Source of the DNA: Urechidicola croceus
GTDB taxonomy: Bacteria; Bacteroidota; Bacteroidia; Flavobacteriales; Flavobacteriaceae
Assembly: GCA_905181865.1 (NCBI GenBank)
Contig: CAJIZG010000003.1
Location: forward strand, 1,095,408-1,159,407
DNA length: 64,000 bases
Direction: 5' to 3'
Below are positions 1 to 7,748 of the stretch, piece by piece. Numbering within the stretch: position 1 is the stretch's first letter; every line of letters begins with the position of its first letter. The position numbers and the translations under genes are program-made. Below the pieces are notes generated by a model. The model did not search any database. It was given only the letters and a program-made list of their open reading frames with translations, and had not been told where the DNA came from.

Positions 1-1
1 A

Positions 2-565
2 GTAAATACTACACAGGTAATTCAGCAAAAACAAAGTGTATTTTCTACCCATACTTTTACGTTGAGTGGTTCATTGGTTCGTAATAATTTAACGGTAGTG
101 TTAGATGATGAACACATTGAATCACACTTAAACGGATTGTATTTAACGGCGGGAAATCAAGCTGTAGACAACCACACTGTGGTAGATCACCGCAAGCCAA
201 ACTGTAACAGTAACGAGCTTTACAAAGGCATTATTGAAGGGAAATCAACAGCAACCTTTAATGGAAAAATATTTGTGAGAAAAGATGCGCAAAAAACAAA
301 TGCGTTTCAATCAAATAAAAATATTTTATTGAGTCAGGATGGAACAATCAATACAAAACCGCAATTAGAAATTTATGCCGATGATGTAAAATGTTCGCAC
401 GGATCCACTACAGGGAAGTTGGATGAAGAAAAAATATTTTACTTACGTGCCCGTGGAATAAGTGTGATAAATGCTAAAAAATTATTGATGCATGCGTTTG
501 CTTCGGAAGTTGTAAATACTATAAAAATTGAGGCTTTACGTGAATATGTTCAAGAAAAAATTTGA
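2..565 (+). CDS. sufD: SufD, Fe-S cluster assembly scaffold subunit (5' end outside window)
   Basis: C-terminal part of SufD, the scaffold partner of SufB and SufC in SUF iron-sulfur cluster assembly in the cytoplasm. The frame is open from base 2 of the window, so the true start lies upstream; the TTG at 62 is internal. The visible part is the end of the right-handed beta-helix and the C-terminal helical region, including the family-typical stretch CSHGSTTGKLDEE followed by YLRARGI. The gene ends 9 bases before sufS, and sufE, DUF59, DUF2480 and CDGSH genes follow, the usual Bacteroidota suf order. SufB shares this fold, but the position directly before sufS and the weaker conservation fit SufD. 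Confidence 0.9.
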   Translation, partial: VNTTQVIQQKQSVFSTHTFTLSGSLVRNNLTVVLDDEHIESHLNGLYLTAGNQAVDNHTVVDHRKPNCNSNELYKGIIEGKSTATFNGKIFVRKDAQKTNAFQSNKNILLSQDGTINTKPQLEIYADDVKCSHGSTTGKLDEEKIFYLRARGISVINAKKLLMHAFASEVVNTIKIEALREYVQEKI

Positions 566-574
566 ATAATAAAA

Positions 575-1816
575 ATGGAAACAATCGCAAAAAACAGTAT
601 TCTCAATATTCCAAAACTTCGAAAGGATTTTCCGTTACTTTCCAAAAAAGTAAATGGCAAACCCCTCGTATATTTGGATAGTGGGGCAACATCACAAAAG
701 CCTAAACAGGTAATTGATGCTATCAGCAATTATTATCAAACACAAAATGCTAATATACACCGTGGTGTTCATCAATTGAGTCAAGAGATAACGATTGCCT
801 ATGAGAATGCCCGTACTACCGTTCAAAATCATTTGAATGCAGCCGTGTCGCAAGAAATTATTTTTACCAGCGGCACTACCGAAAGTATCAACTTGGTAGC
901 GAGCTCATTTGGGAAAAAATATATAAAGGCAGGTGATGAAATCATCATTAGCGAAATGGAGCATCATAGTAATATACTTCCTTGGCAGGTGCTTTGTGAG
1001 GAAAAAGAGGCTGTATTAAAAGTAATTCCGATCAATGAAAATGGCGAATTACATATGGATGAATACAGAAAATTATTGTGTGACAAAACAAAAATAGTAG
1101 CGGTTACACATGTTTCAAATACACTTGGCACCATTAATCCGGTAAAAGAAATGATTGCGCTTGCACATGAAAAAGATATTCCGGTATTAATTGATGGTGC
1201 TCAGGCAGTGCCACATGTAAGAGTAGACGTACAAGCCTTAGATGCAGATTTTTATTGCTTTAGCGGGCATAAATTATTTGGGCCAACGGGTGTTGGAATA
1301 CTGTATGGAAAAGAAAAATGGTTGAATGAAATGCCCCCGTATCAAGTGGGAGGTGGTACCATAAAAACGGTTACGTTTAAAAAAACAACATATGCCGATC
1401 TGCCTTTAAAATTTGAAGCAGGAACGCCGCATATTGCTGGTGGTATTGGATTAGCAGCAGCCATTGAGTATGTAAATGAAATTGGCTTAGAAAATATTGG
1501 TGGGTATGAACATGAACTCTTAGAATATGCCACTTTAAAACTTTTGGCTATTGAAGGATTGAGGATTATAGGTACGGCAAAAGAAAAAGCGAGTGTTATT
1601 TCTTTTGTAATTGAAGGAATTCATCCATTAGATATTGGAACTTTATTAGACAAACAAGGCATTGCTGTGCGCACAGGACACCATTGTACACAACCGCTGA
1701 TGGAGCATTTTGGCTTGCCAGGCACCATACGTGCCTCTTTAGTGTTTCACAATACGAAAGAAGAAATTGATGTGCTGGTAAATGGAATACAGAAAGCAAT
1801 TAAAATGTTACAATGA
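575..1816 (+). CDS. sufS: SufS group II cysteine desulfurase
   Basis: PLP-dependent cysteine desulfurase that takes sulfur from L-cysteine as an enzyme-bound persulfide and passes it to SufE. At 413 residues it has the usual SufS length. The PLP-binding lysine is K233 in the motif SGHKLFGPTG. The persulfide cysteine is C371 in RTGHHCTQPLMEHF, the short-loop arrangement of SufS rather than IscS. The N-terminal LDSGATSQKP and the HRGVHQLSQ segment are also family hallmarks. The stop overlaps the sufE start (ATGA), which indicates translational coupling. Confidence 0.97.
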   Translation: METIAKNSILNIPKLRKDFPLLSKKVNGKPLVYLDSGATSQKPKQVIDAISNYYQTQNANIHRGVHQLSQEITIAYENARTTVQNHLNAAVSQEIIFTSGTTESINLVASSFGKKYIKAGDEIIISEMEHHSNILPWQVLCEEKEAVLKVIPINENGELHMDEYRKLLCDKTKIVAVTHVSNTLGTINPVKEMIALAHEKDIPVLIDGAQAVPHVRVDVQALDADFYCFSGHKLFGPTGVGILYGKEKWLNEMPPYQVGGGTIKTVTFKKTTYADLPLKFEAGTPHIAGGIGLAAAIEYVNEIGLENIGGYEHELLEYATLKLLAIEGLRIIGTAKEKASVISFVIEGIHPLDIGTLLDKQGIAVRTGHHCTQPLMEHFGLPGTIRASLVFHNTKEEIDVLVNGIQKAIKMLQ

Positions 1817-2256
1817 GAATAGCAGAGATAGAAAATGAAATAGTAGAAGAGTTTGAGTTATTCGGTGATGACTGGGAAGGTAAGTACGAGCACCTGATTG
1901 ATTTGGGAAAAAATTTACCATTGATTGACGCGCGATATAAAACTGATGACAAATTGATAAAGGGCTGTCAGAGCAAAGTGTGGTTGCACTCAGAATTGAA
2001 TGATGAAAACATTGTTTTTACAGCAGATAGCGATGCAATTATTACGAAGGGAATTGCAGCATTAATGATAAGAGTTATATCAGGGCATACAGCCGATGAA
2101 ATTATAAATTCACCCTTTGAATTTATTAACAGAATAGGATTGATAGAACATCTGTCGCCTAATCGTGGCAATGGTTTGGTTAGTATGATAAAACAAATGA
2201 AATTAGATGCAGTGGTATTGAAAGTTCAAAAGTTGAACTTTCCAACTTTAAATTAA
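1813..2256 (+). CDS. sufE: SufE sulfur acceptor
   Basis: SufE accepts the persulfide from SufS and delivers sulfur to the SufBCD scaffold. At 147 residues it matches the family length. The sulfur-accepting cysteine is C52 in LIKGCQSKVW, the SufE signature. Its start codon overlaps the sufS stop by four bases, and the DUF59 gene follows after five bases, so it is co-transcribed with both. Confidence 0.95.
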   Translation: MRIAEIENEIVEEFELFGDDWEGKYEHLIDLGKNLPLIDARYKTDDKLIKGCQSKVWLHSELNDENIVFTADSDAIITKGIAALMIRVISGHTADEIINSPFEFINRIGLIEHLSPNRGNGLVSMIKQMKLDAVVLKVQKLNFPTLN

Positions 2257-2261
2257 AAAAA

Positions 2262-2591
2262 ATGACAGCAATAATAAGTACGCAAAATACCGAGCTTACA
2301 CAGAAGACTATTGACAAACTTAAGAGTTGTTACGACCCTGAAATACCTGTTGATATTTGGGAATTGGGTTTGATTTACGAACTTAATATTGACAAAAAGA
2401 ACAATCTCAAAATACTCATGACTTTAACCTCACCAAATTGTCCGGTTGCTGAAACATTGCCCCTAGAAACAGAACAAAAACTGCGTGAAATAGAAGGCGT
2501 TACATCCGCAAAAATAACAATGACTTTTGACCCACCTTGGGAAAAAGAAATGATGAGCGAAGAAGCAGAACTCGAATTAGGATTTATGTAA
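2262..2591 (+). CDS. DUF59/MIP18-like protein of the SUF operon (SufT-like)
   Basis: A 109-residue DUF59 domain protein. Such proteins are Fe-S cluster assembly or transfer factors related to SufT, the N-terminal domain of Mrp, and PaaD. The DUF59 hallmarks are DPEIPVDIWELGLIYE near residues 24-39 and LTSPNCPVAETLP, which holds the conserved cysteine (about residue 57), then a DPPW motif near the C-terminus. It sits between sufE and the DUF2480 gene with only one to five bases between genes, so it is part of the suf operon. The Mrp-like gene at 4585 carries a second DUF59 domain. The exact role (SufT-type maturation) is inferred from context. Confidence 0.88.
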   Translation: MTAIISTQNTELTQKTIDKLKSCYDPEIPVDIWELGLIYELNIDKKNNLKILMTLTSPNCPVAETLPLETEQKLREIEGVTSAKITMTFDPPWEKEMMSEEAELELGFM

Positions 2592-2592
2592 A

Positions 2593-3111
2593 ATGGAAAA
2601 GGAAATAATTAATAAAGTAGCATTAAGTGGTATTGTCACCATCAACCTTGAAGAGTTTTACCCTCAGGGAGAACGTGTATTGTTCGATATAAAAGAGCAC
2701 TTATTTCAAGGTTTAATGTTGAAAGAAAAAGACTTTAGGGGATTTGTTAAGCATGAAGATTGGAGTAAGTATACCGATACATACGTTGCACTTATTTGCT
2801 CTGAAGATGCGGTTGTTCCAACTTGGGCATATATGCTATTAGCAACACATTTAGCCCCTTTTGCAAAGAAAGTGGTGTTTGGTGATTTAGAAACACTTGA
2901 AACAGTTTTGTATCATGAGATACTCAATAAACTAGATATAGATGCTTATAAAGATATTCGTATCGTTATAAAAGGTTGTGGCGATTTGCCCGTCCCTAAA
3001 GCGGCTTATGTTGAAATCACGAGACTTTTACGCCCGGTTGCAAAAAGTATTATGTATGGCGAAGCTTGTTCTATGGTTCCCTTATACAAACAACCCAAAC
3101 AAGTTTCGTGA
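2593..3111 (+). CDS. DUF2480 family protein of the suf operon
   Basis: A 172-residue cytoplasmic protein that I recognise as DUF2480, a Bacteroidota family of unknown function that commonly follows the DUF59 gene in suf operons. Typical stretches are VTINLEEFYPQGERV near the N-terminus, VPTWAYMLLATHLAPFAKKV in the middle, and a lysine- and glycine-bearing segment ending in GCGDLPVPKAAYVEIT. There is no signal peptide or membrane segment. It starts one base after the DUF59 stop. Context alone suggests a part in Fe-S cluster assembly; no catalytic motif is evident. Confidence 0.85.
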   Translation: MEKEIINKVALSGIVTINLEEFYPQGERVLFDIKEHLFQGLMLKEKDFRGFVKHEDWSKYTDTYVALICSEDAVVPTWAYMLLATHLAPFAKKVVFGDLETLETVLYHEILNKLDIDAYKDIRIVIKGCGDLPVPKAAYVEITRLLRPVAKSIMYGEACSMVPLYKQPKQVS

Positions 3112-3128
3112 ATAAATAAACTGACAAT

Positions 3129-3314
3129 ATGGAAAATACAAAGGTTAAAATTACCATGCTAGCAAACGGAGCACTACTCGTAGAAGGAAACATTACAATA
3201 ACGAAAAAAGACGGTAGTTCAGAAGTAAAAGAGGGGCGTTTTTCCCTGTGTGGCTGTGGATATTCAGAGAATAAACCGTATTGCGATGGTTCGCACAAGA
3301 ATACTGATTTTTAA
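3129..3314 (+). CDS. CDGSH iron-sulfur domain protein
   Basis: A 61-residue protein with one complete CDGSH motif, C-x-C-x2-S-x3-P-x-C-D-G-x-H, seen here as CGCGYSENKPYCDGSH at residues 41-56. C41, C43, C52 and H56 are the expected ligands of a [2Fe-2S] cluster with 3-Cys/1-His coordination. It has no transmembrane helix, unlike the eukaryotic mitoNEET proteins. It closes the visible suf operon, 17 bases after the DUF2480 gene. A role in cluster transfer or redox sensing fits the family but is not demonstrated. Confidence 0.92.
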   Translation: MENTKVKITMLANGALLVEGNITITKKDGSSEVKEGRFSLCGCGYSENKPYCDGSHKNTDF

Positions 3315-3504
3315 GGTTAATATCAATTTTTGTAATCGGTATTCGCACTCCAGTGCACAGGAAGTGGTTTGAATACGATTTTAAGGAATAAGACCGCATT
3401 TTATATTTTTTGAAAAAATTTGAAAGCATTCCTGAAAATGGGCATCCTAAAATTAAATTTAAGGAATACGATTGGATAATTCTGAAAGATAAATTTGCAG
3501 AATA
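3315..3504 (+). pseudogene. Possible decayed reading frame after the suf operon
   Basis: Between the CDGSH and WD40 genes one frame stays open for about 60 codons except for a single TAA at about 3388-3390. It reads FVIGIRTPVHRKWFEYDFKE, then after the stop KKFESIPENGHPKIKFKEYD and a short tail ending in FAE. There is no start codon and the family is not recognised. The block TTTAAGGAATA occurs on both sides of the stop, which may mean a small duplication. The base composition is like its neighbours. This is a weak call; it could be random sequence. Confidence 0.25.
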
Positions 3505-3580
3505 ACGTATTTAAAAATAGTGTTCTGTACACAAAAGTTGTATGTAATTAGAACAAAAGCAAGGACAAATAGCACCATAA

Positions 3581-4513
3581 ATGAAGACAACAAGAGAAAA
3601 AAATATTGATGTACAACACATCGCAACACTTACCGGACACAATGGTTGTGTATATGCGATGGACAAAGGTATGTCTGAACATACTGTTTTTACAGGAGGT
3701 AGTGATCGATTTATTGCATTATGGAATTTAGAAACCCTGAAAGCCGAAAAATTTTCAGCATCCTTGCCAGCGCCTATTTATACCATTTGTCATATTCCTG
3801 AAAAAAACATCTTGCTTGCAGGAACAACTACAGGAAGCATTCACATACTTGATTTAGAGAAAAAAGAAGAGATCAAAATACTGCAACATCATCAGGCACC
3901 CGTTTTTGATATACAATATTCATTAAAAACCAATTGTTTTTATACAGCCGGTGGCGATGGTAATTTTGCAGTTTGCTCATTCGATACGTTATCATTGGTT
4001 AAGATGAAAAAGCTATCCCAGGAGAAAGTACGCAGTGTTGATTTTAATTATACGACTTCCGAAATAGCCGTTGCCTTAGGTGATTGCAACATTCTTGTAT
4101 TTGACTTGCACACATTAGATCATAAAAAAGATTTTATTGCCCATGAACTTGCAGCAAATGTTGTGCGGTACAGCCCTGACGGGAAATTCCTTTTAACAGG
4201 AGGAAGAGATGCCCATTTGAATATTTGGCAAGTAGGGAATTATGAATTAGTAAAGTCAATTCCTGCCCATAATTGGGCTATTTACGATATCGTATTTAAT
4301 CCTGATGCGACCTTATTTGCGACTGCCAGCCGTGATAAAACAATCAAAATTTGGGATGCAAAAACATATCAATTATTAAAACGCATCACAAAAGAAAATT
4401 TTGAAGCACATACACATTCTGTAAATAAATTAGTCTGGAGTACCTATCATAATTATTTAGTTTCTGCAGGTGATGATAGCATGGTGATGATACGGGAAGT
4501 ACATCGAATATAA
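3581..4513 (+). CDS. WD40 repeat beta-propeller protein
   Basis: A 310-residue cytoplasmic protein made of about seven WD40 repeats and nothing else. Repeat units end in blocks such as GSDRFIALWNLE, GGRDAHLNIWQVGN and ASRDKTIKIWDAKT, each preceded by a GH or AH dipeptide (TGHNGCVYAM, PAHNWAIYDI). One blade-forming propeller is expected, acting as a protein-interaction platform. There is no signal peptide. It lies between the suf operon and the Mrp-like gene on the same strand, which hints at a link with Fe-S cluster assembly; WD40 proteins also occur in cytosolic Fe-S machinery of eukaryotes (Cia1), but equating them would be speculation. Confidence 0.88.
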   Translation: MKTTREKNIDVQHIATLTGHNGCVYAMDKGMSEHTVFTGGSDRFIALWNLETLKAEKFSASLPAPIYTICHIPEKNILLAGTTTGSIHILDLEKKEEIKILQHHQAPVFDIQYSLKTNCFYTAGGDGNFAVCSFDTLSLVKMKKLSQEKVRSVDFNYTTSEIAVALGDCNILVFDLHTLDHKKDFIAHELAANVVRYSPDGKFLLTGGRDAHLNIWQVGNYELVKSIPAHNWAIYDIVFNPDATLFATASRDKTIKIWDAKTYQLLKRITKENFEAHTHSVNKLVWSTYHNYLVSAGDDSMVMIREVHRI

Positions 4514-4571
4514 AATTTGACAGCAATTTAAATTTAGAGATTCGTTTTTACAAAAAATAATATAAACTAGT

Positions 4572-4579
4572 AAGGAGGG
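4572..4579 (+). promoter_or_regulatory. Strong Shine-Dalgarno sequence before the Mrp-like gene
   Basis: AAGGAGGG lies five bases before the ATG at 4585, a near-perfect match to the anti-Shine-Dalgarno. The other starts in this window lack such a sequence, as is usual in Flavobacteriaceae, so this site stands out. It supports the chosen start. Confidence 0.6.
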
Positions 4580-4584
4580 CAAGA

Positions 4585-5988
4585 ATGAACATAACGAAAG
4601 AACACGTTTTAGAAGCGTTAAAAAATGTAGATGATCCTGATTTAAAAAAAGATTTGGTAACGCTTGGTATGATAAAGGAGTTGGAAGTAGATGGTAAAAA
4701 CGTCCGTTTTACCGTAGTGCTTACAACACCTGCCTGCCCAATGAAAGAAATGATTCATAAGGCTTGTGTAAATGCAGTTTTACATTATATCGATGAAGAA
4801 GCAAATGTAGCTGTGAAAATGACATCTGATGTGACATCGCGTAAAGGCAGTGGGCCTATGTTGCCAAACGTAAAAAACATTATTGGGGTAGCATCTGGCA
4901 AAGGCGGTGTCGGGAAATCAACAGTAGCTTCCAACTTAGCTTTAGCTTTGGTGAAGTTAGGTGCATCGGTCGGTTTGGTTGATGCCGATATTTATGGTCC
5001 GTCACAAACCATTATGTTTGATGTAATGGATGCAAAACCAATCAGTAAAGAGATTGACGGTGTACATAAAATGATTCCGATAGAAAGTTTTGGTGTCAAA
5101 TTATTATCTATCGGATTTTTTACAGAGTATAAAGTATTTGGAAACTTGAATAAATCACCATTTTACAGTGCTGTGGGAAAAATGGATGCTCCATTCGGAC
5201 AAATGGGAACTGTAAACCCATTTACTAATTCAACTATGTGGCATGCATTCGGTGGTCTAGGTTACGGTGCCCAGATTGGATATAATAAAGGAGGGCTTCA
5301 TGCTAAAATCATGTTGGCTCAAGGAGGTGCTCAATTTAGAGCATTACATGTACCTGTTGGGAATGCAACTGCTGTGCCTTCAAAACTTAACAATCTTGTT
5401 GCAGATTTAAACTATAAATTAGTTATTTCTGATAAAGTAAATTTAAAAGCTGGTGCATCATATAAAAAAGGAGGTGCATATTGCCAAGGCTTTCCTGTTT
5501 TTCATTTTACACCTTGTGAAGAAAACAATCCTGAGTATACTGTATACGGTACATTAGATGTAAATAATCGTCTTATTGTAATGGCTTCATTTGCAAAAAC
5601 TTTTGATGAATGGGAAGGTACATTTAATCCAACACCACCACTAAATATATTTGAAGCCTCTAAGGTTAGTTCATTGAGTCTTGGTGCAAAATATGATTTA
5701 AATAAAGTAGGTAAAATCAAACATACACTTTCTGGAGAATTTTCAAATTTTATAGCTGGACCAAATGGGGCTCCCTGGGAAAGACAAAACCAGTATGTTC
5801 TAGGATATCAAGCCTTAATGAATAAATCAGCAAAACTATTTGTTGAAATATTCAGAACTGAAGGTTTTGCTCCATTAAATTTTATAAGTGGAAGTGCTGA
5901 CTTTGATCCATTCCCTCCTGGCACCACTCATAGTGATAGAGATGCCAATAGCATGGGAATTGTTTTAGGAGCACAGATATCATTTTAA
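4585..5988 (+). CDS. Chimeric ORF: Mrp/Nbp35 ATPase N-half fused in frame to an outer-membrane porin C-half
   Basis: The first 181 or so residues are an Mrp/Nbp35-type Fe-S carrier ATPase: a DUF59 domain (residues 1-85, with TTPACPMKEM), then the deviant Walker A GKGGVGKS at residues 105-112 and LVDADIYGPS. The Mrp sequence stops after LLSIGFFTE at about codon 181 (near 5125-5128), where the WRGP region and the CxxC cluster ligands should follow. From residue 182 to 467 the protein is an outer-membrane beta-barrel: SPFYSAVGKMDAPFGQMG, alternating polar/apolar strands, and a terminal phenylalanine (GAQISF). A cytoplasmic ATPase half joined to a barrel half without a signal peptide can hardly be functional. 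A deletion that removed the 3' half of mrp and the 5' half of a porin gene explains it best; an assembly error is the alternative. Confidence 0.85.
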   Translation: MNITKEHVLEALKNVDDPDLKKDLVTLGMIKELEVDGKNVRFTVVLTTPACPMKEMIHKACVNAVLHYIDEEANVAVKMTSDVTSRKGSGPMLPNVKNIIGVASGKGGVGKSTVASNLALALVKLGASVGLVDADIYGPSQTIMFDVMDAKPISKEIDGVHKMIPIESFGVKLLSIGFFTEYKVFGNLNKSPFYSAVGKMDAPFGQMGTVNPFTNSTMWHAFGGLGYGAQIGYNKGGLHAKIMLAQGGAQFRALHVPVGNATAVPSKLNNLVADLNYKLVISDKVNLKAGASYKKGGAYCQGFPVFHFTPCEENNPEYTVYGTLDVNNRLIVMASFAKTFDEWEGTFNPTPPLNIFEASKVSSLSLGAKYDLNKVGKIKHTLSGEFSNFIAGPNGAPWERQNQYVLGYQALMNKSAKLFVEIFRTEGFAPLNFISGSADFDPFPPGTTHSDRDANSMGIVLGAQISF

Positions 5989-6058
5989 AGAATAGGACAG
6001 ATTTAACCATTTACCTTAATTGTAAAAGTTTAATCGAGCTCATTTAAAAAACACGTTT

Positions 6059-6191
6059 GGTAACAATGTATATAAAAAATAGGCTAAATAGTAATAAATT
6101 CAAAGCTTTTAGCTCGCATCAAGCTTTGTGCTTAACCGAAAAATTAGTGCTTCGAAACCGCCTACTTTTCATATACTAGACCGTTAGCAAC
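6059..6191. repeat. Palindromic boundary element A (attC-like architecture)
   Basis: Imperfect inverted repeat. The left arm at 6059-6083 (GGTAACAATGTATATAAAAA followed by ATAGG) pairs with the right arm at 6161-6191 (CCTACTTTTCATATAC, then CCGTTAGCAAC). Between them lies a perfect 8-bp hairpin CAAAGCTT/AAGCTTTG at 6101-6108 and 6121-6128. The same layout recurs at 7620, 8174 and 10419. Together these elements separate gene blocks. Confidence 0.6.
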
Positions 6192-6214
6192 AAGCAAATC
6201 TAAATTGTGAAATA

Positions 6215-6550
6215 TTATTTTGAAAATTTTGTAACAACATAATCCCCCCAGTTAGCAATAGATTTCAAAAGAGGAATTAGTGTTTTCCCAAATTCAGTTA
6301 AAGAATACTCCACTTTTAAAGGTGGCTTTTTAGAAAACACTTTTCTTTCAATAATCCCATCTTCTTGCAATGTCTTTAATTGTAGGCTGAGTGTTCTTTC
6401 TGTTACAGTTTGCATTCCTTTCCGAAGTTCATTATACCGCAACGACTTTTCTATCAAATGAAATAATATTACCGTTTTCCACTTACCTCCTATTAATGCC
6501 ATTGTAACACTTGCAGAGCAAGGATATTCCTTTCCTTTTATTTGATGCAT
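6215..6550 (-). CDS. HxlR-family winged-helix transcriptional regulator
   Basis: A 111-residue DNA-binding protein of the HxlR (DUF24/MarR-like) family. It has the N-terminal cysteine C11 in KEYPCSASVTMALIGGKWK, the GGKWKTVILFHL helix, and the wing region LSLQLKTLQEDGIIERKVF. In characterised relatives this N-terminal cysteine senses quinones, aldehydes or other electrophiles. It is divergent from the quinone oxidoreductase at 6665, with a shared 114-bp intergenic region that holds a promoter and an inverted repeat. Control of the neighbour by an electrophile-responsive repressor is the usual arrangement and is inferred here. Confidence 0.9.
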   Translation of the reverse strand: MHQIKGKEYPCSASVTMALIGGKWKTVILFHLIEKSLRYNELRKGMQTVTERTLSLQLKTLQEDGIIERKVFSKKPPLKVEYSLTEFGKTLIPLLKSIANWGDYVVTKFSK

Positions 6551-6596
6551 AATTCTTTATTTTCAATAAATTTTAAACTATCCTTTCTGACCGTTA

Positions 6597-6627
6597 TTGT
6601 ACAGGATTAAAACTATACTTATTTTTG
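6597..6627 (+). promoter_or_regulatory. Bacteroidota-type promoter of the quinone oxidoreductase
   Basis: TTG at 6597-6599 and TATTTTTG at 6620-6627 are 20 bases apart and match the Bacteroidota -33/-7 pattern TTG...TAnnTTTG. The predicted transcript start falls near 6634, inside the inverted repeat at 6630-6646. Confidence 0.55.
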
Positions 6628-6629
6628 CA

Positions 6630-6646
6630 ACTATACTAATTATAGT
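6630..6646. promoter_or_regulatory. Inverted repeat, probable HxlR operator
   Basis: ACTATActaatTATAGT is an almost perfect palindrome over the expected transcription start of the oxidoreductase. Its left half, AACTATACT, is also present as a direct repeat at 6611-6619. The position between a divergent HxlR gene and its neighbour supports an operator. No binding data are available. Confidence 0.5.
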
Positions 6647-6664
6647 AACAAAAATAAAAAAAAC

Positions 6665-7609
6665 ATGAAAGCAATATTATTAGAAAAAACAGGTGGAGTC
6701 GAAAACTTTTTAATTAAAGACGTTAAAAAACCAGCTACAAAGGAGAACGAAGTACTTATTTCAGTAAAAGCAATAGGTGTTAATCCTGTAGATTTTAAAG
6801 CAAGAGCTAATGAAGATTTACTAAATTCGCTAACTGGTGAGCAACGACCAGCTATAATAGGATGGGACGTCTCTGGAACCATTGTTGCAATTGGAAATAA
6901 TATAATAAAATTTAAAATTGGAGATAATGTATTCGGTATGATTAACTTCCCTGGAAGCGGCAATGCTTATGCAGAATTTGTGGCAGCACCTGAAGATCAT
7001 TTGGTTAAAATCCCAAAAAACATATCATTTGAAGAAGCTGCAGCTACTACTTTGGCAGCAGTTACTGCCTTACAGGCTTTAAAACCAAGAGTTAAAAAAA
7101 GTGATCGTGTTTTGATACATGCTGGTTCTGGTGGTGTAGGTCATTTTGCTATTCAAATTGCAAAATCATTAGGTGCTTATGTAATTACTACAAGTTCTGC
7201 TAAAAATAAAGATTTTGTACTATCACTAGGTGCTGATGAACATATAGACTACGGTTCACAAAAATTTGAAGAAATCCTTACAGATATAGATTTTGTATTG
7301 GATATGTTTAATGGAGACATTCTACTCAATTCAATAAAAATTACAAAAAATGGAGGTGTAATTATCTCATTGCCAACAGCTGACTTCTCTGATGAAGTTT
7401 TAAAAGCAGCAAAAGAACGCAATGTTGATGTTTTTTTCACGGTAGTACAATCTAATGGAGACGATATGAACACTCTTAAAAATATGTTGGAAAGTGGAAC
7501 TCTAAAACCGCATATTTCTAAAACGTTTGCTTTTGAAAAGATGGGAGATGCTCACTTACAACTTGAAAGTGGCAGAACTGTTGGAAAAGTGATCGTAACA
7601 ATGAAATAA
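6665..7609 (+). CDS. NADPH-dependent quinone oxidoreductase (zinc-free MDR family)
   Basis: A 314-residue medium-chain dehydrogenase/reductase of the quinone oxidoreductase type. It has an N-terminal GroES-like domain (NPVDFKARANED) and a Rossmann domain with the nucleotide-binding AGSGGVG at residues 153-159. The zinc-binding cysteines of alcohol dehydrogenases are absent, which fits reduction of quinones or activated alkenes with NADPH. It is divergently paired with the HxlR regulator and enclosed by palindromic elements A and B, so the two genes look like one transferable unit. The exact substrate is unknown. Confidence 0.9.
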   Translation: MKAILLEKTGGVENFLIKDVKKPATKENEVLISVKAIGVNPVDFKARANEDLLNSLTGEQRPAIIGWDVSGTIVAIGNNIIKFKIGDNVFGMINFPGSGNAYAEFVAAPEDHLVKIPKNISFEEAAATTLAAVTALQALKPRVKKSDRVLIHAGSGGVGHFAIQIAKSLGAYVITTSSAKNKDFVLSLGADEHIDYGSQKFEEILTDIDFVLDMFNGDILLNSIKITKNGGVIISLPTADFSDEVLKAAKERNVDVFFTVVQSNGDDMNTLKNMLESGTLKPHISKTFAFEKMGDAHLQLESGRTVGKVIVTMK

Positions 7610-7619
7610 GAAAAGCCAG

Positions 7620-7748
7620 TTGCTAACAAAGTGTATAAGTAATGGCTGAGAAAGTGCAAACCTCAAAGTTTGCACTTTTTTTATACTTTTGAGATTAACA
7701 AAAAAGTAGAGCTTTTTAATCACCACTACTCATACACAAACCGTTGTA
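7620..7748. repeat. Palindromic boundary element B (attC-like architecture)
   Basis: The left arm at 7622-7645 (GCTAACAAAGTGTATAAGTA, then ATGG) is complementary, with a few mismatches, to the right arm at 7723-7748 (CCACTACTCATACACAAACC, then GTTGTA). A perfect 11-bp hairpin lies inside (see the terminator entry). The left arm starts 12 bases after the stop of the oxidoreductase. Same family as elements A, C and D. Confidence 0.62.
7651..7682 (+). terminator. Rho-independent terminator inside element B
   Basis: The stem AAAGTGCAAAC (7651-7661) with loop CTCAAA and GTTTGCACTTT (7668-7678) is followed by a T-run to 7682. It is placed to end the oxidoreductase transcript. The same hairpin is the inner structure of palindrome B. 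Confidence 0.7.

Noticed and set aside
1664..1675. CTGTGCGCACAG-like palindrome, similar to the LacI operator core
   Set aside because: It lies inside the conserved active-site region of sufS (RTGHHC) and is explained by the codons there.
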